This document shows, in pieces, positions 23,998 to 35,935 of a stretch of DNA of 64,000 nucleotides. A program made the position numbers and the translations under genes. The stretch comes from Paramecium pentaurelia. Lineage: Eukaryota > Ciliophora > Oligohymenophorea > Peniculida > Parameciidae. Under the pieces are notes generated by a model. The model was not told the origin of the DNA. It worked only from the letters and a program-made list of their open reading frames with translations, and made no database searches. The stretch's first letter is position 1. Every line of letters starts with the position of its first letter. The stretch lies in assembly GCA_905183005.1 (NCBI GenBank), contig CAJJDO010000034.1, forward strand, positions 563,868-627,867, written 5' to 3'.

Positions 23998-26805
23998 TCA
24001 TAATAATGAATACATATCTGGATAAAGTGGTACACGACGTTTAATCCATTCAACACTAGTACTCATTAATCCAGTATTAGGTAATGAATCCTATTCTTAT
24101 TTATGAGATGGTGAAACTACATGAATTTCAATTTAATGAGGATGCTCAATTAAATATTATTTATAGTAGTTCTTAACCTCTTTAATATCAATATTATCAA
24201 GCAAACTCAATGCTTACTCTCTTCTGTCAAAAAGATTCTAATGTCGTTAAATTTCTCCCCAAAATCTTCCAACTTCTCTACCCAATGAGAAATCCTTCTC
24301 TAAAAGTGATACTCTAATTGATTATTTATATTCTTCAAATTATTCCCTTGTTAAATCATCTATTTCAAATTTCTTTATAAATTCTCTAATTTTATATAAT
24401 TTAATTAAATACCTAATTCTAGCTTAAAGATATTTAGGACACTTAACACTACTCTAAATTAAAAATTAGAACCCAGTTATACCTCTTACATCACTTGAAG
24501 CAGAGAATACAACATATCCTAATTACTCTGTAGTTCTTAATTGAGAAAAAAATGGAGTCTTAATAATATTAGAAAGTAAATCAACTATTAATTGATTTCT
24601 TACTGTTCCACTTTCTAATTAAAAATACAAAATCACACTTGAATTTGTTTCAGTTTCTGAATTTAAGTATCTTGTGTAATTGTATATGATATTTTCAGGG
24701 ATATTAATAGATCTTACTTACAATACTTCTTCTTTTTGTAAAATGAGTGATTTTTTAAACAATTCTTCTGATTATTTCACTATAGAAACTGCATTACTTT
24801 CTTAAATATTACCCATAATTAACCATTCAAATCTACACTTATCCATCAAATGATTTTAAAAATAAATCAAATCATCAAATTATATCAATCTAATTGTCTT
24901 TAATAAATCTTCAGGATCGAAAGACCCACAATCTCTTAATAATAACATTGATAAATTTCTTGCCTGTGAATAAGGAGGAGAACGAGAGAAGTTTTCTAAA
25001 TCACAAATAAGTTTAGCTAATTGAGTATCATAATTATCTTTATAATTTTCAACTCTAAAGTCTAAGACCTTTTTCAACATATCTGGTAAAAACTTATTAA
25101 TTGAATCACTAAATCCAGCTAATGAATATTCAATTCCATTAGTTACTAGACTGACTGATGGAGACAATGAAGCCACTTCAGCTTCATAAAACAACTCTCT
25201 TAAATGAATAGTGAGCAAACTTTGCCAAAGAGCTCCAAGAACTTCATTTTGTATTGATTTTCCCATTTAATCTAAGTATTGTCTCATTTTTATGAATGTC
25301 TTTGGAACATTAAATTTATTGTCTTATTTGAAATAAACAATAGAATATGGAGACTCATAAATTATTGTTGGATATTACTAACTATTTGGATTGGCAAACA
25401 AATCAGTCTAATTTGGAAGATATTTATTTAAATTTGGTAAATGAAAATTTTGATTTCTAATTTACTAGTTTTCAAATTATAAATCTGAAATTTCATATTC
25501 AGAACCAAAATATTTTTCAAAATTTCCTAATTTTCCTTAAAATTACTAACTTTGAAGAAATACATTCAAATTATTTCGATTTAATTGATTGATAGTTTTA
25601 TTAATAAGATTACTATCAAAATTTTCCATTAAATAAGGAGCTTTTAAGATATCTGAAACAGGATATTAATGTAATCTTGATGCTATAGCCCCAACAAAAT
25701 CAAAAGGGTTTTGTTTTTCAAGATAATCAAATTATAATGTTTTGATTTATTTAACTTCATTAAATATTTATGCATTAGCTTATAAAATATTTAAATAATT
25801 GAAAACTAATTCAATTATATGTTAATACATAGCTAATCCTTTTTTTGTCAATTTGATACTGACATATAGTTCTGAAAATTTGTATGCCTCATCTTATGTA
25901 CCACATTAAAGTTCATATGCTAGATTTTCTTTGATGAGATAACTTAATAGAGATCCTTCTCCTTCATGACCAATAAGATGAGCTATATATTTTCCAGGAC
26001 AATTTTGAAAATGAGGATGTAAATAATCTATAACCCAAATTAAATCTAAATGATCTTCATCATTTATAGGTACAATTTTGATTAATTTATTTTATATAAT
26101 TTGAGATCCTTCTATATTCACATCTGGTCTATTATAATTTTTATTTGGAATATCACTAAACATATCAATTGCCCAATTTTCCAACTATTCAACAGATTAC
26201 CTTCCATAAATTACTAATTTCATTAAGTTACTAGAGTAATAACGAGAATGAAAATCTATAAGTTATTGTCTATTAACCTAACCAAGAGTGTCTAGATTTC
26301 CAATCATAAATTAGGAATATGAAGAATTTTAAGGTGCCAACAATTTACTTATTTAGAACTTTCTCCAAAAATCATTTTGTAAATTCATATTAAATTCAGA
26401 ATGAACAGCCTTCATTTCTCTTTGTATGCATGATTCTTTAAAAAGAGGATACTTAAAGAATTAGGAAAATCTATCTAATGCTCCTTCTAATTGATCATTG
26501 GCCACAGTAAAAAAATAATTAGTATTTGTTGAAGATGTATAAGCATTAGTCATTCCAGAATGCTTAGATATAAAATGTTGATATTCAGATTCATCTGGAT
26601 ATTTAGTTGTGCCCATAAAAAGCATATGTTCACAAAAATGAGCCAAACCTTCAGCATTTCTAGGATCCTAAAATGCTCCAACTTAAACATTAAGAGCAGC
26701 AGCAGATTTCTCAGCTTCCTTATCTTCAATAAGGAGACATTGCAATTTATTTGACAAATTTAAATGTTTATAGATGCGTTTGTCAACCTTTGATAATTTG
26801 ATCAT
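23998..26805 (-). CDS. Insulin-degrading-enzyme-like M16 metallopeptidase (insulysin/nardilysin type)
   Basis: An uninterrupted frame of 935 aa starting MIIKLSKVDKRIYK. The inverted zinc motif HFCEHMLFMG lies at about residues 55-64, followed by the MGTTKYPDESEYQHF and GMTNAYTS segments of M16A enzymes. Inactive-domain landmarks follow (for example RELFYEAEVASL and ARNLSMLLLRDCG). The C-terminus WIKRRVPLYPDMYSLL matches the usual insulysin ending (K..LPLYP). The four-domain length is normal for IDE. The enzyme should cleave short peptides in the cytosol. It is the first of three zinc peptidase genes on this strand, with only 27 bases to the next start and 13 bases to the divergent gene at 26819. 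Confidence 0.94.
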
Positions 26806-26818
26806 TATTATTTTAATA

Positions 26819-27199
26819 ATGAACGATTGGGAATCAAATTACTCTAAAAGTTTAGCAAGTACCTTTGGTCCATGGTATCCAAATACAACTAAGAATAAAA
26901 TTATAAAAGCCTAGCAAACTTAAACTCTAACTTTAGAACCTCTGGGTTAAAAATTTTAAGGAAGAATCCCAAGTAGAACATCTGTACCAAAAAGACGAGC
27001 TATATCAGTATAGCGTAGATTACCTACTTTTCCTACAATGGAGACTTCAACAAAAGTACAAAAATAAAGAACTCTACCAGAACCAGTTCTTCTGAATTTG
27101 ACCCAAGAAGCACTCTATGTTAGAAGTAATAAGAATGTATAGGACATTTTAAAGAAATTACAATAATATCGATACAATGAACGTCATTTGATTTCATGA
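26819..27199 (+). CDS. Small basic protein, 126 aa
   Basis: An intron-free frame with ordinary codon use: MNDWESNYSK, then a Thr/Arg/Pro-rich middle (RIPSRTSVPKRRAI) and a short helical C-terminus (DILKKLQQYRYNER). No family is recognised. Its last two codons, TCA TGA, are also the last two codons of the minus-strand gene that ends at 27194, so the two genes overlap by six bases tail to tail. Confidence 0.68.
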
Positions 27200-28535
27200 T
27201 AATAGTTTCTATTTCAATTCGCGACCTCTACCTTACTTTTCTTACTCTTCAGTTATAACCTTTAATTCAGTATACTTATTTTTCTATTTTGGATAATCAC
27301 ATAAAGTTCCATGAACATCTTCATCCTCAATCTCAAAATCAAGCATCTCTTCGAATACATCCGTCAATCCAATTAATGCTATAATATTATGCTACCCTTC
27401 AACGATTAAATTTGATATCTATAAAATATTTAAATAGAATATATTACATTCAATGTATCATATTCTTATACTTTTTTCCCTTTATCACAAATAAAAGCTA
27501 AAGATTTCCTTTCATGTTGGAATAATATTAACATTTCTAACATTGTAGTATCCTTTGGAATTATCAATGGTTCTTACATCTGTAATAATGATGATATTGA
27601 CCTACCATAATCTTAAGCTGTCAATTTTAAAATTGATTTAGCTTATATAGTCCCAATTATTTAATCTTTATTTGATCCTTAATAAACTGGAATCTTTGAG
27701 AATCCTTTTATTCTTATCTTGTTTTTCAAATCAGAACTATATCGTTCATCCGCATTTAACATAAAGACTTTCTTAATGTCTTTACAATTCTTCATAACAG
27801 TTTGTTTTCTCATTTCCATCATAGAATCCATCAATTACATTTAATCCCTAGCTAATTAAGCATTATTTCCATGTCCACTATCTTAAGCATGCAAATTCAA
27901 CAATCCTCTTATATCTTTTATCTTGTATCTTTAATGAAGATGCACACCTAAAACATAATCTAGTAAAAGACTCAATGGATAGCAAATTATATATAGTATG
28001 GCTTATAATATTTTTACATAAGGAATCATTTTCATTCCAATTACTAATTAATCAGGCCCTGTTGTGAATGCTGAAGGAATTATTTCTCCAAATAATACAA
28101 TTATACCAGCAGATATCAAAATTGCCAACCAATCTGGAGCCAATTGATGTAAAATTATTGGTAAGGTTTCACAAGCAAAAGCATTTCCAACCAACAAAGT
28201 TGATAATAATAAGTGATGTTGAGATATCACAGGCAATAATATTTAAGCCTACAATAACATAGAACTTTTACCACTTTCTTTTCATATTCCGTTCCACTTT
28301 TCAATTTAAGTTCTAAATTCAACATATCTATTGAAAGCAATCCTTGAGTATTTCCTGAGCAGAATGCTGCTAAAATAGATAATCCAAATGCATATAAAAG
28401 AAATAACCAAAATATTCCTTCTGATGGACTGTATCTATGATGATGAGGTTCATCTTTATTTTCAATCTCATCTCCTAATACTAAATATGAACTATGTAGA
28501 AAGACAACAAGTTTAAATAAATGTAAATATTTCAT
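27194..28535 (-). CDS. CNNM/CorC-type membrane protein (DUF21 plus CBS pair)
   Basis: The model gives 429 aa after removing introns of 23 bases (near 28240) and 29 bases (near 27420-27450). A signal peptide (MKYLHLFKLVVFLHSSYLVLG) leads into a His-rich segment. Next is the DUF21 transmembrane domain with SILAAFCSGNTQGLLSID, LLVGNAFACETLPI and VLFGEIIPSAF. Two CBS motifs follow (FSKIPVYQGSNKDQIIG, and DKGKKVQEYDTL leading to IIALIGLTDVFEEML). CNNM proteins take part in Mg2+ transport across membranes; the ancient conserved-domain core here is complete. The acidic-basic tail ends in the shared TCATGA. Confidence 0.9.
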
Positions 28536-29247
28536 TATTAAAAATTAAATAATTTTTAATACTTTTATTTGATATTTTATTAAGGTTGCCATCCAATAAG
28601 TAATGAAGATTTATCTTAAATGAAATTCAAACTTCTTAAAAGTCAAATATAAAATAGTAATTATTTATAATATGTATTTTTCCCTCTCATATTTTCAATA
28701 GCATATATCAAGATGAATGATATTTGATTATATAAAATCATTAGAATCGATTGGTATCAGAAAATATTTATTTACTAAGTTTATTATATTTAATAAAATC
28801 ATTAAGAAATTAAGCATTTTTATAATTAGTAAAAACTATGACAACAATTTTAACATTTATTGGAAAAGCTAAATAAAAGTTAAGATTATAAATAAATGTA
28901 TTATAGAAGGATGAATGTATCTGATGGCAATAAAAAAATACAATTAAGAGACAATATCATTATATTATGTTTGGAATTATTTATTATTATTTAATCAATA
29001 TATATTTTATTAAAGTTTGACTTTCTAAAGAATTATAAAATTATTGAAATTGTACTTATAGAAAAGAGAGTTATTAAATCTTTTTTATTAAGATTTCTTA
29101 AAATTAGATGATAAAAATTGAAAGGAATTTATTATTTTACCATAAGGGTAAATTACTTTTAATTATAAATCATAACAAGATTTTGATATCAAAACAATAA
29201 TTATTTCACAAATAATTTAGTATTAGTTCTAATATAAATATTTTTTA
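28536..29247. other. Non-coding spacer between two minus-strand genes
   Basis: About 0.7 kb of A+T-rich sequence with no frame I would defend on either strand. It holds the 5' flank of the CNNM gene and the 3' flank of the gene ending at 29248. Confidence 0.5.
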
Positions 29248-30036
29248 TCATAATAAATAAAATCTTGAATCTTTTGGTAAATTTTATCGATATTTTAATT
29301 TAACAGCTTCTTATGAATGTTTTTTTAATGCCAATAAAGAATATAATGCATTATTCATACAACTCTTAGAAGTTAATGCTTTCTTAGATTTCTATTCTTA
29401 TGAGGCTTTAATTTAACCAATCAATCTTTCTGCTAAGTCTTTGTTTTCAGAATCATTTTCATTATTTTTTACTACATCATTAATATTTGTATTTGTATTT
29501 GTAAGCAATTAAGAAATTAAATTCTTTCTCTTTTTATTGATCATAAATAGTCTAAATGGAAATTTAACTCCATCCTCAGAAACTTATTCTCTGTCTATTA
29601 AATATTAATTGTTATTAGATTTCTTTGGAACAACTATTCCAGGATCTGTAATCAATCTTTAGGTTGAAATCATAGAACTTTCTAAATCACTATGATATGT
29701 TTTTACTCTTTTTCTAACCATTTATTTAACAACATTTAAATTTGTATTATTGCGTAACGATGACACTTTCTCTATTAATTCATCTGCCAAAATGATATTC
29801 TATTATTTTGTGTATTTATAGGATGGCAATGTAAAATCCCCTAAAATTTCTGTGTTTTAGTTAGCAACACTAGACTCATTTTCATTGTTAATTTTATGAT
29901 TAACAAATGTTGTTTATTGTCTCAATAATAATGGTAAATTTGCAGAAGGTTATTTTGATGAATATGATTTATTTAAGGAATTAGATCTAGTGTGATATTG
30001 AAGATGGTTTTGATTTGGATTTTTTGTTAATTACAT
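29248..30036 (-). CDS. Unknown basic protein, 262 aa
   Basis: An intron-free frame starting MQLTKNPNQNHLQYH. It has a Ser/Asn/Gln-rich N-terminal half, a likely helical middle (ILADELIEKVSSLR) and a Lys/Arg-rich second half (MINKKRKNLIS) with an Asn-Thr repeat (TNTNTN). No domain is recognised. Codon use and the mixed composition argue for a real gene. Its start lies 18 bases after the stop of the next minus-strand gene upstream. Confidence 0.65.
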
Positions 30037-30054
30037 AATAAAAATTAATATAAA

Positions 30055-30762
30055 TCATTTAAAACAAGGACATAGTAGGGATTATTTTGATGCATTAGAT
30101 TATTATTAAATGCCTATATAGTTATTGAGATGATTATAGCATTTTTATGACCAAGCTTTCACATCAAGTTGATGAATTTTATTTGCTTATTCAGGATTAA
30201 ATTGTAATGCCTCTAACACAGTCTCTAAAAATCTAAGGGAAGATTAAAACTCCAATTCTAAATGTAAATTTTCTAAAGTCTTTATTAAGCTAATCATAAG
30301 CTTACTTTAATATCTTTATTCAAAATATCAGCCATAGTATTTGGTGAGTAGCCATAAATTTATGCAAAATCAGGGGCTTCAAAGTCGATAAGAAGTAAGG
30401 TATTTTAAATGACGATTAAACAAGAAACCATGTCTTCAAACATATTGAGAAAATTTTCTAATAAAGATAACTTTTCAGATTTAGGTCTTAAACCTTAGAA
30501 TAAAATAATATAATTTACCTGCCATATTTTCCATGAATTTCATTTCATTATATTGGCTATATTAATCAAGATATAGCAATTTATTTTTTTCTATTATTTA
30601 ATAGTAGCTCTAATTAGCTTCACTTGGAACTATTGAGAGTGGAGGTTTAGAAATTGTTGATTAGTGCATTTTATACAGAGATCCATTATCATGCTCTAAT
30701 TAAGGAACAGAATTGTAGTTTTAAGTATTGGAAGGAAAAATTTTCTTCATTTTAGTTTTCAT
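30055..30762 (-). CDS. Unknown protein, 218 aa, two introns
   Basis: MKTKMKKIFPSN opens the frame. Two introns of 25 and 26 bases (near 30493-30517 and 30287-30312) give a length divisible by three. A polar N-terminal third is followed by a hydrophobic helix pair (NMFEDMVSCLIVIQNTLLLI) and two more amphipathic helices (FLETVLEALQF). No family is recognised. It could be an all-helical soluble domain. Confidence 0.6.
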
Positions 30763-30915
30763 ATAAAAATAATTATTTTCTAATTGAGATTATTTTTTAT
30801 ATTTCATCTCAGAAATTTGAATTAAATGTTTACTTTTGAATAAATGAATTAAATAAGTCTTTGAATTTTTATGTAAAAATATATTATTTTGATTATATAT
30901 TAAGAATATCTAATA

Positions 30916-31396
30916 ATGTAAAGAAGATTTTACTTTTAAAAATATGAGAAGTTATCCAGTCCAGATAATCTTCTTAAAAGACTTAATAATGAGGCTACCA
31001 AACCTAAATTTATTGATTATATACTTAAAAATGTGAATATTTAAGAAAAGAAAAAGATGATTCAAGGTTATAATCAAAGGGTCTCTAAATCACTTGATCC
31101 AATTAGAAACATCAGAATGGATACCTAAACACTTTAAGAAGAATATTTTAAATTTCTAACTAACATATAAGATGGAACATAAATAAACTTTATAAATACA
31201 GAATAAATACAAGAAATCTACAATTCTCCATAAAAAAATTAAAGTTTATCAAAAGTTCTTGCATTTAAGCATCAGCTTATAAATCCCTTTTGATCAAGTT
31301 AATCAAGTAATTGAATAAGAATCATTATAGTTATTAAATCTTAGTTTTGTTAATTCAAAAAAATTAAATAAGAGTTAATACTTGTTATAAATTTGA
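30916..31396 (+). CDS. Unknown coiled-coil-like protein with possible +1 frameshift
   Basis: The first frame starts MQRRFYFQKYEKL and ends at TGA (31291-31293) after 125 codons, in the context CCC TTT TGA TC. Shifting forward one base at TTT-T continues an equally protein-like frame (DQVNQVIEQESLQLLNL) to TGA at 31394-31396, adding about 34 residues. No GT...AG intron of the right phase removes the break. Either the protein ends at 31293, or there is a sequencing or assembly indel, or the ribosome shifts. Function is unknown. Confidence 0.5.
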
Positions 31397-32336
31397 GAGC
31401 ATATATATTTTTTTTATATTTTTTAATCTGTTTAGAAGTCTATTGACAAGAGTCAAAGAATATTAAGTGTAGTATGGATGACCTTTGAAAATCTCATTTT
31501 TCTTTCCAATATTATTTATTATCAGAAATGTCAACCATTTCCCTAATTCATTTCATTTTACTTTGAGTAAAATTCTAGTTATCTTAACTCTGAGATTTCC
31601 AATATTTGTATCTATATATTTACTTGATATTATCTTCAATAGTATGTATAAGGTTAATCGCACAAGAATTTTGCTAGTAAAAATTAAAAAAATGTCCAAC
31701 AATAATCTATATTATTTATTTTACAAATAATTTCTTAATATATATGAATAAATTGTATAAATTAGAGTAATAATTTATAATCATTTCCAAACTGTCATTT
31801 TGATTTATAATTACAATTTTGAAAGTAGATTGGCATATAATTCTAATCCAATTAATTAAGTCTATACTAAATATAAATTGTTTCCTCAAACAATTATTAT
31901 TTTTATAGATACACATCATTTTTGATCCTATTAACTTCAAAATCAATTTTTTAACAAAATGCAAATTGTTTTTTTTAATAAAAACAATTTGAATTTTGTT
32001 AGCTCCAAATCAAATGTTATTTTTCAATTTCTTTTTCATTATTTTAGTATATTTTATTGTCATTACTTTAAATCGTTCTTGTTTTCAATAATCATTAGAT
32101 TAAATTTTGAAATTGAGATTTGCCAATTTGAACTAAACCTGTCTTTTTATATAGATGAATCTCATAAAAGAGATTAGAAATAGAAAGAAGTCTGAAAAAC
32201 TTATAGAACTTCAGAAAATGTATTTAGTAATTTAAGTGAAAAAATAAATTAAATGTTTATACCTGATTAACGAAATTTAGGTGGAAGATAAATTATATGT
32301 AATATGGTTTTGAATCACAGACTATCATTAAATATA
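31397..32336. other. Non-coding A+T-rich spacer
   Basis: Frames open in the standard code occur here on both strands, but they are built of Phe/Ile/Asn/Lys codons, begin without good starts and change quality at random. I see no gene and treat the stretch as spacer. Confidence 0.5.
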
Positions 32337-32771
32337 ATGGATGATAAGTCGGCAATTTCTCCAATTTAGACTAAAATGCATACTCCTCGTTAAGGATGCT
32401 ATACTGATAGGCAAAGTTAAAATAAACCTTCACTCTTTTTTAGAAGAATACCAACAAGCAATTATTAGAAGTACAAAGAATTGCTTTATAAGAAACCTCT
32501 TTCATTTCCAAAAAATTAGAATAAAAATGAATGCCACACTGAAATTAAAATAATAGATTGGAACGTTATAGAGAAAGAAATTTAGAAATACGAAAAAGAA
32601 TTTTATAAATTAAATCTACCTTCATTTTTAAAGTCTTTTGCAAGATAAATGAATATTAAAAAAGAATATGACTTTGCTACTCTAATTGAAATGATTTTGA
32701 ATTTTTATCCAAATATTAAGCAAGATGACCTTATAGAGATTGCATCAGATATCATAGTAGGAGAGCTTTGA
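32337..32771 (+). CDS. Unknown protein, 144 aa
   Basis: An intron-free code-6 frame starting MDDKSAISPIQTKMHTP. It has a basic N-terminal part (FFRRIPTSNYQKYK) and a helical C-terminal part with acidic residues (EYDFATLIEMILNFY, QDDLIEIASDIIVGEL). No domain is identified. The sudden drop in A+T content and mixed codon use mark it off from the spacers on both sides. Confidence 0.62.
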
Positions 32772-33345
32772 TAATTAATTTTGTTTTATAGTAAGTGGTA
32801 CTAATTATTCATATTATTCTTAAAATACAATTTTTTGTTTTTTATGGCAGTATTGATCAAATTCAACTGAGAATTTTCAAAAAAATTTACAATTTGTATT
32901 CAAAGAGCATCAATCTAGTTCTAAAATACTTTAATTTTAAAACGTATTTATAGGACTATTATAAGTTGATATGAATATTATTGATTGATATGAATATTAT
33001 TTGATAATTTTAATTGTTAATTAAATAACAATAATAAAATAATAATATAGCTAACAAACTTTTCTAAATGTTTTTATAATCATTTTTGAAAATATTAAAT
33101 ATCTTATATCAAAAATAGCTTTTCAGTATGAAGTGAAAAGCATAATCTTTTTTATTTCTTTATAATTCTATAATCTATTATTGTAAATCTTAATAAATAA
33201 GGATAAAATTGTTTTTAAGGGTGGGAACTTCTACATAATGTAATTTGCAAATAAAATCTCAAATTCCTTCTATTTAAATTAAAAATGATTTAATTTCTTA
33301 GTTTAAAACCCATTTATTCTATTTGAGAATCCAATATTTATTATC
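32772..33345. other. Non-coding spacer with a small hairpin
   Basis: No gene seen. An 8-bp perfect stem (GCTTTTCA / TGAAAAGC, 33118-33141, 8-base loop) is the only structure noticed. It holds the 5' flank of the kinase at 33346. Confidence 0.45.
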
Positions 33346-35138
33346 ATGAATTAATAGTTTGCTCATTTTAATCTTGAAAAACTTGATGAAACCTATAGAG
33401 AGTTTACTTTGAGATACTCATGTGAAGAATATGATGTAAATAAATGTATATAAATAGGAATTTACTTGTGTAAGAAATAATAATGAATTGCAATATTGTG
33501 CTCGTAAATATAAATTGGGAAGCATAAATAACCCTAGGTTTTAAGCTTTGAGAAGAATTAAGCTTTACAATATCCTACCTGTGTTTGATATCTTTTTAGA
33601 CTCATAAACTATAGTGGCATAAGATGTAGAAAAGTTTTCTTTAGAGAATAATATGGAAGACTTGACAGAAGAGCAAAAAATATATTTAGCTACTATAATT
33701 AGCATTAGTAAATATGTTCATTAATTTCTAGCTTTACAGGAATTAGCATATAGAGGATTTCCATTTATTATCACAGAAAGAAGTGTTATAATATTAGAAA
33801 ATCATATATGTTTATAATCATTAGACTTTAACTTTGATAGAGAAGTGATAGAACAAGAAAGTTTTGATAGTTTTAAAAAATTAAGTAAGAATCAAAATCT
33901 ATGAATTTTTTAGTGATTAAATTATTTGGTGATTTTCTTGAAATCAACTTTGAATGTTCAACTAATTATTTTCTAATGTTAAACAATGTATATCTTGGCC
34001 CAAGTGAAAATATGCCCTATGTTGAATTATTAGATTAAATATTTGAATTTACAAATGTGGCTACTCTTGCTTCAGCAGCATCAAATTCATATGTTTATGA
34101 ATTTGATACTCCAGAATTTATGAAAACTATCCCTAATATAAGCTAAAGAACAGTTTTAAAATCAGTAAAATTGGATTTAAGTGATACTAATTAAGATTAT
34201 ATTTTAACCTCTTCTTAAAGAGAATTAGAAATAATGGAAAATTTCAAAAAATATGAACCATTAGTTGCTTGCTATGCATATTTTAGAATATAAAAATAAC
34301 TTTATATCTTTATGGAAAGATATCCTTAAGTACTTTCAAATATGCTTGAAGGTATTGATGAGGATAGACATTGCATTCAGATTTGTTGGTAATTAGCAGT
34401 AGGTAATTACATTTATAAATAATGTTAGCTCTTAAATATCTTCATTAACATTAAATAATTCATCGAGATTTAAAACCAGGAAATTTATTTCTATCTCATG
34501 AAAATCTAGATAGAGCAAGACTTTTAATTGCAGACTTTGATAGATCTAGATTATCATAATGGTTAACATAATCAATCACTTAATAGAAGGAATCAGGTAA
34601 TATATATAATGATTTATAGAATAAAAATAATAAGATTAAATTGGAAAATTAAATGAACTTTCACCAAAATCAGTATTAGGTGCTACTCCTTGTTATGATC
34701 CTCCAGAAGCTGGCACTATTGATTATGATTAGAGTGCAGATATTTGGTAAGTCGGAATGATAAGTATAATTCAATTTTATTAATATAGTGTTTTAGATTG
34801 CAAATAAAGGTGAATATCCAATAAAAATGACAGGTCAAAATTTTTCTAGGTAATAATACCAAAGTAATTTTACTAAAGAATTAATTAAGAAATAATTAAG
34901 TCAATATCATGTTAATGAATAATTTATAGATATAATTGCTAAATGTTTATCTTTTAATAGAAAAGATAGACCAACTTCTTGTTAATTAGTTAATGAATTA
35001 TAAATATGTTTTGAAGAAATCAATCCAGATACAGAAGAAAATTTAATTTCTTCTCATAATTTAAGTCAAATAGGAAGATATGGTTAATTAATCTCTTCAA
35101 CAAGAACTTTAAAAATGCTTAACTCCTAAGATTTATGA
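33346..35138 (+). CDS. Atypical protein kinase (HRD present, DFG replaced by DFD)
   Basis: The model gives 555 aa after removing five introns of 22, 29, 26, 23 and 25 bases, all GT...AG and in phase. The N-terminal 220 residues match no family I know. The kinase domain follows. Its glycine loop is replaced by LASAASNSYVYEF with no glycine. VLKSVKL supplies the ATP lysine and RELEIMENF a plausible helix-C Glu. The catalytic loop IIHRDLKPGN (about residue 349) is complete. DFG is replaced by ADFDRSR (about 372). YDPPEAG stands for APE, and DYDQSADIWQVG is the usual helix-F Asp region. Asp of the DFG site is kept, so weak activity is possible, but the loop suggests altered nucleotide binding. 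Confidence 0.87.
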
Positions 35139-35208
35139 TTTAATATATGATTTTTAATATAAATAGAATACACTATATAAATGACTTTTTTTAAATAATT
35201 ATTAGTAA

Positions 35209-35935
35209 TCAAATTCTTTTCAGCCATTTCTTTTAATCGTTTTCTTTTTTTTGTTAGGTTTGTGTCAATTTATTTTTCTTATCTGCTTCATCATTAGTGT
35301 TCTAAAATATATTGTTAGCTATATACTTAATTATTTCCTTTTAAGACATTTCCATCTTATTTTATAGCATAAATGCTTGTTAATAATTTTGCTCTTTTAA
35401 AATATTCATCATAGTTTTCCATGAAGAATTTGCCTGCTTCTTCATTTAGTGAACTCTCAGGAAATGGAACAATCAATAGACATTTAATCACTTCAAAAAT
35501 ATTCTTTAACGACCATTATAGAGGATTCCAATCTTTCTTTAATGTATTTACACAGATTTCTCCCTTTTCAGATACATTAGGATGAAATATTTTAGTATTA
35601 AATAAGCCTAACTTATATATATTAATACCTTTAGGTGCTACTTAAGGGAATTAGGGTGGTAAAATTAATTTGCATCTGAAAACTCCTCCTTAAAATGGAG
35701 TATCAACTAAAATATTTTCTATTTTTATTACCTGGACCTTCAATATCTGCTTAAATATCAAAAACATCTTATTCATTAAATATCACATGAACTCCTAATG
35801 CAATATTAATACATCTTACCATCAATTGGTTATTTAATCATAATTTGCAATTGTTTTGCTATTATAGGTCCCAACTAAGGATTAATCTATGGCTCTTAAA
35901 TCTATCAAATGAATATCATGATTTTAAATTACCAT
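35209..35935 (-). CDS. Ubiquitin-conjugating enzyme E2 S-like
   Basis: The model gives 199 aa with five introns (31, 25, 25, 21, 25 bases), the first directly after the initiator ATG. The E2 core shows GVFRCKLILPP, APKGLFNTKIFHPNV and GEICVNTLKKDW, with the catalytic Cys at residue 94 (Cys95 in human UBE2S). LLIVPFPESSLNEEAG matches the UBE2S C-terminal helix region. The tail is rich in Lys, Asn and Gln and ends KKWLKRI, comparable with the basic tail by which UBE2S binds the anaphase-promoting complex. UBE2S builds Lys11 chains; the same role is inferred, not shown. Confidence 0.92.

Noticed and set aside
31485..32177. Three frames open in the standard code (31485-31730 plus, 31716-31964 minus, 31959-32177 plus)
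   Set aside because: They are Phe/Ile/Asn/Lys-driven, overlap on opposite strands, at least one lacks an ATG, and the standard code does not apply here.
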